From Thunnus maccoyii (taxonomy: Eukaryota > Chordata > Actinopteri > Scombriformes > Scombridae), in contig NC_056551.1 in the NCBI RefSeq assembly GCF_910596095.1, positions 4,204,501-4,268,500 of the forward strand: a DNA stretch of 64,000 nt, read 5' to 3'. Every line of letters starts with the position of its first letter. The first letter of the stretch is position 1. Made by a program: the position numbers and the translations under genes. Below the pieces are notes generated by a model that was not told the DNA's origin, did no database searches, and saw nothing but the letters and a program-made list of their open reading frames with translations. Of the stretch, positions 59,659 to 64,000 are shown piece by piece.

Positions 59659-60046
59659 TTTAAAGGTGCTGTGTGTAGAATTTAGTGGCATCTAATGGAA
59701 CAGACTGTGCAGAAATGGAATATAATATTCATAAGTATGTTTCAATTAGTGTATAATCCTATGAAAATAAGAATTGTTATTTTCATTGCCTTAGAATTAG
59801 CCTTTCATATCTACATAGAGAGCCGGTCCCCTTCCACTGAGGCTGCCATGTTGCACCGCAATATTTCTACAGTAGCCCAGAATGGATAAACCAAACACTG
59901 GCTCTAGAGAGGGCCTTTCACAGCCACCATAGGTTCTCCTACACACTTGGAAGGGGAGGGGGAGTGGAATGGGAGGGGTATTCAGTTGATTGCAATAGCA
60001 ACCTCACCGCTAGATGCCACTAAATCCTACACACTAGTCCTTTAAA
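59659..60046. mobile_element. MITE with 35-bp terminal inverted repeats
   Basis: 388 bp. 59659-59694 (starting TTTAAAGGTGCTGTGTGTAG) and 60011-60046 are inverted copies differing at a few places; both contain ATTTAGTGGCATCTA. The interior has no frame and includes GAGAGCCGGTCCCCTTCC. A small non-autonomous DNA transposon common in teleosts (from memory). Confidence 0.85.
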
Positions 60047-61502
60047 ACTGTGTAGAGGAGCATCCACTGGTCTGGTTTTATCGGTTGTTCTGCTCAGATT
60101 TGATTTGAACTCGACCGTAGTTCAAGGTGGCTAAATAAATAGATCCCAGTTGAACCTAGTAAAAAACATTTGGCCATACTTCAGGTTTCAGAGGGGACAT
60201 TTTTGAAGCCTGGAGTTTGACTGTATTGTTACCTTACATCTATGGAATTGGACCTCCAATCTTTGTAAGTACTGACCAAGATGTATTTGCAGCATTGTGT
60301 GTTAATCTACCTAGTAATTAATTGCATAATGGCACTGAATGCTTGGTGAGATTGCTAGTCTTGTTAAGCTGGTTTAAGCCATGACTTTTGATGTACAGGG
60401 AGCATTTCTATATGCGTTAACCTCATGTTTTGGAACTTTGACCATGTTTAACATAGATATCTGACATCGTAACTGTATATAAATAACAAAAAAACACAAA
60501 AAGCATAATATGTCCCCTTTAATGATCACAACACTCATAAACTGCAAAGTGGTTAAATGCACTGAATGTCCAACCAGCTTGTGGAGGCCACACCTCTACC
60601 CTGGATTCTCCATTAACAGAACAATTTAAGACAATCAACAGGAATATCAGCACCACTTCTCCTGTTGTTGTCCCACACTGCTTGCTTCCCTCGCCTACCC
60701 AATATCTCATAAAAATGAAGTATTCAGCCCCGCTATCACTTCTTTAATGGCATATATCTGAAACTTCCCTGTTTGTAAAATACAGTGGAAACACAAGAAA
60801 TACACTAATATCAGAGTCTCACAAGGCTCTTAAAAGTTCAGCTTAGGTGAAACAGCAGGTTGTGGGCTGTTCTTGCTGTGGTAAAGTGTTATTTGTTTGT
60901 TTCTGAAGCCAGGAATTCCTCATTTGGGCAAGGAGGAAGAGCCTGAATAAACCTGATGATGTTGCATGAGTGAGCAGAAAACACCACTACTGGTGGTTAT
61001 TCATGCCTTGCCTTGCCAAACCTGCCCTAAACACTCCCATCCTGTAGAAGAACAACAACATCTGATCACGCCCATGATTCCTTTTCTTTTTTTCAACATA
61101 TGCAAAAATGTTTGGAATTTATCCTTTATTCCTTTTATTATCAAAGAGTTAGCATATATTTGAGTAGTGATATTTTGCAGTTGACATTGATAGTTAGAGG
61201 ATAACACGCGTCATGTCTTCATCAGTCTAGACAGATGCAACTTGTTGACAACAGTGATATTCCAAAGATTCCAAACAAATAAAAAAATGGCAACAAAATG
61301 CAAGAATGTGGTGTTTAAATTGTATTGTGCATTAACTGTAAGATAACATGGACACAGTGTGTTGTTTCTAACACTTGTTGAAGTAGTGGAGTGTTAAGCA
61401 TGTTTCTGTGTCACTGTAAGATATAGCATGAAACCACTGATGGAAACTTACCTGCAACTGTTCATTAATGTTGCGAAATACTGTCAGCGAGACAGATGCA
61501 CA

Positions 61503-61545
<43 letters not shown>

Positions 61546-64000
61546 TCAAACAAAATGAGCCTTTTATCCATAGAGTTCCTGTTCAGACTGACATCTGCCC
61601 CTTCAGTCATTTGCCGTGCTGACGTACTACTTCAGTAGTGGCAAAGGTTGAAAAACCTGTTAGGATGGAATGTATGCAGCTGATCAGGCAGCAGGCTTGG
61701 CACTGTATGTCCAGCAGCTGGTGGAGATGCCATGGTGAACTCAAATTTCTCTGCCAACAGAAATTAAAGTACCTTTTTCAGTTGAATTTATCCATGACGA
61801 GCCATAAAAAATATGTTTAGTCTGTATGGTCGTATGTCTATGTATTGTTGGCATAAGTGATGAACAGAAATTGAGTGGAATTAACGCCAAACAGCTCAAA
61901 CCAGCACTGTGATGGTCTGGGTTTTAGAGCACATCCTTTGAGACCACTGTGGTGAAACATTTTAGTCGCAATCCAGTGCATTGGCCAGTCAAATGCATGC
62001 AAAGGTAGATAAAGAAATACAATTAAAAATACACACAGAAAAAGATGATATAAAAATAAAATCAGTTCGGAGTACTCAAAGACTGTTGTAAAGAGACTGT
62101 GTAAAGTTCTGCCTCTCATGGTCCTGTATCTAGGTAATAAACATGGCATTTTTAAGAAAAAATATAAAGTCTACTAAGCAAGAAAACTTAAAAACTGAAC
62201 AGTGATGAATCTCAAACTGATCTGGAAGGGAAAAAGATTTCGTTAACTCCAGTAATAGAAATATCAGTTTGCATGAAGGACCCCTTCTTTCCATTTAAAC
62301 ACTACACTTCACAAATTTGAATCCTGCCATGGTTCCTGTCTGGCCCCATTCAGTGCTTTTTAGCGTGTTTATTCTTGGAAACCGGGCTAATGAATCTTAT
62401 CAGCTGTGCTAATGGACTCCTTTACATCATTAAACATTCAGCAGCCTGTCAGTGCCAGTCCAAACTTGGCACCCGCTAACCAGGAACAGTTAGGCGGATG
62501 TCGCGGGGATTTCCCATGAGAAAGTGGGTTCATTACATTGTTGGTCGAGGCGGACATCAAAAATCATCAAGTCAGTCATTTATATCTGCAAAACAGACAC
62601 TATTTAACCTGACTTGTATATTAAACGCCTACATTTCAAAATGGACAAAATAATGTGAATCACAGCTGCCAACCAACCCAACTGATCTGTTGTCAATGTC
62701 TTAGTCAACTCACAATTTATGGAAATTTGTTATTATTCGATGTTACGGGACAGAGTGAACTGTGAATTCAGCAGCCACACAGTTCTCCGTTCTCTATTTC
62801 TCTGTTTAATGTCTTCAGGTTAGGCTAACCCATTGTTGCTAACTTTGGAGCTAACCCCCTTTACTTTTCCAGCACTTGGGGGTCTTGACAAATTGCAGCA
62901 TTTATTAACTGACACACTGTAGTTTGTACTGTTCATTTACTGCAAGACCGACAACTTACTGCTAACCTTTTCCTCTCCTCTGCTCCGCTCACATTCACTG
63001 TCATTTTTCTGCCGATCGCTCTTTCCCCACCCGCTTCACAAACATATTACGCAATCCCGTATTCCTTAACGGAGTTACGCTACCGACAGTTTCCCAGACA
63101 ACAACACAGAGGTTGACTCACGTATTGGAACAGCACTGCACAGAGGCTTCCAAACGCTATTGATTTCCTAATGAATGGCTATTTGGCATTATTTTTGACA
63201 TTAAAAATGTTTTTTTGGCCTGGCAGGGGTTCTCGTTGTTATAATTATAGGAGAAACACTGATTCAGTAAACACTCAGTAAACGTTGAGTACAGTTAGAC
63301 CCAGCAGTCTCCATTAGGTTGGCCGCGTTCAAAGTTGTGAAAACAACGGGGCTGTTTTGAATACACCCTCATTTTTTACCAGGTAGTTTGTTAGTTTGTT
63401 CCTACCGCCACAGGAAATAATGGATTAATCCTGGAAAGCTATTGATGTAGCACGACCAATAAGAATTTAGTCGAACAAGAGCATATTGACCAACTAATCG
63501 ACCAGTCAACCAAGAGACTACAGCCCTACTGGAATGTGTTGACTTAAGTCAAAATAAACAACACTGTCTGTTCATAGTAATGAAGGAATACATAATTCTT
63601 GTTAGTAGGATGAATTAATTGTTGGTTTTGATCTTTTCATAGGATTTGTTGACAATAAAATATAGTCACAAATATAATCATATAATCACAAAAATATAGA
63701 ATATCACCCTTTAAAAAGCCAAATTCTGCCTTTCTTCTAGATTTTTTTCTGTCCATTTCTACATGTTTTGAATGACTGCTTACAAATCCTGAATTGTGGT
63801 CTTTATTTTCATGGTGCTTCATCCTGCTCTTCCAGTCACACTTTCCCAGAAACTAAAACTTTGACAAACCTGATCACAGGTTACATGGTCATGAGGTCTC
63901 GCCATCTCATGTACTAGTGTTAACTGGGTTTTTTCTCAGTCCTTTAACCTGAAACAAAACACCTGGTTTCCTGTTCATGCTAACATGTCTTGTGTCATGT
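60047..64000. other. Non-coding stretch to the window end
   Basis: No coding exon recognised. 60495-60525 ends in CATAATATGTCCCCTTTAA, typical of the end of a small transposon. 63440-63530 carries AATCGACCAGTCAACCAAGA...TACAGCCCTA, likewise an element end. The remainder shows nothing I can name. Confidence 0.4.
61507..61544. repeat. (CA)n microsatellite
   Basis: About 19 CA units. Confidence 0.95.

Overview
This is teleost fish DNA (inference). The window holds tandem single-exon TRIM genes with PRY-SPRY domains, a local amplification of Pim-like kinase genes, a thioredoxin-like 1 gene with the fish-type CRPC site (family knowledge), Tc1-type and short inverted-repeat transposons, and many microsatellites. 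Every protein-coding gene whose product I can recognise lies on the minus strand.

Layout. 1.3-7.1 kb: two intact, tandemly duplicated TRIM E3-ligase-type genes (RING, B-box, coiled coil, PRY-SPRY), duplicated together with parts of their flanks. 7.1-12.3 kb: no gene; one LTR-like fossil and dispersed repeats. 12.3-34.7 kb: a Pim-like kinase cluster. Its right end (29,151-34,673) is one gene whose eight coding exons can be spliced into a single open frame of 837 codons plus stop, with all splice phases matching. Its second exon is a frame-preserving coding repeat with six near-identical Lys/Arg-rich motifs. The kinase half keeps VAIK, HRD and the Pim-type ERPxP hinge, but has NFG instead of DFG and a degenerate Gly-loop, so I predict a pseudokinase or weak kinase. 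To its left are six partial copies (U1-U6). All lack the first exon and all share one 8-nt insertion in the VAIK exon; they look like amplified dead fragments. They are separated by blocks of a 190-231 bp tandem repeat and joined at recurring breakpoints.

34.7-43.2 kb: a Tc1 fossil, a (TA)n tract, a probable 2.2 kb non-autonomous transposon, a duplicated dispersed repeat and a tRNA-Ser(UGA)-like gene. 43.2-48.9 kb: txnl1, eight short exons that assemble to exactly 289 codons. 51.0-51.3 kb: a CpG-rich plus-strand block ending in a good splice donor. By the vertebrate TXNL1-WDR7 head-to-head order it may be the non-coding first exon of wdr7, which would make the rest of the window a large intron; this is inference. 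51.3-64 kb has no recognisable coding exon, only a LINE relic, two inverted-repeat elements, dispersed repeats and microsatellites.

The most unusual object is the Pim-like gene with its repeat-expanded basic/serine N-terminus and altered kinase motifs, beside a graveyard of copies carrying the same founding defect.
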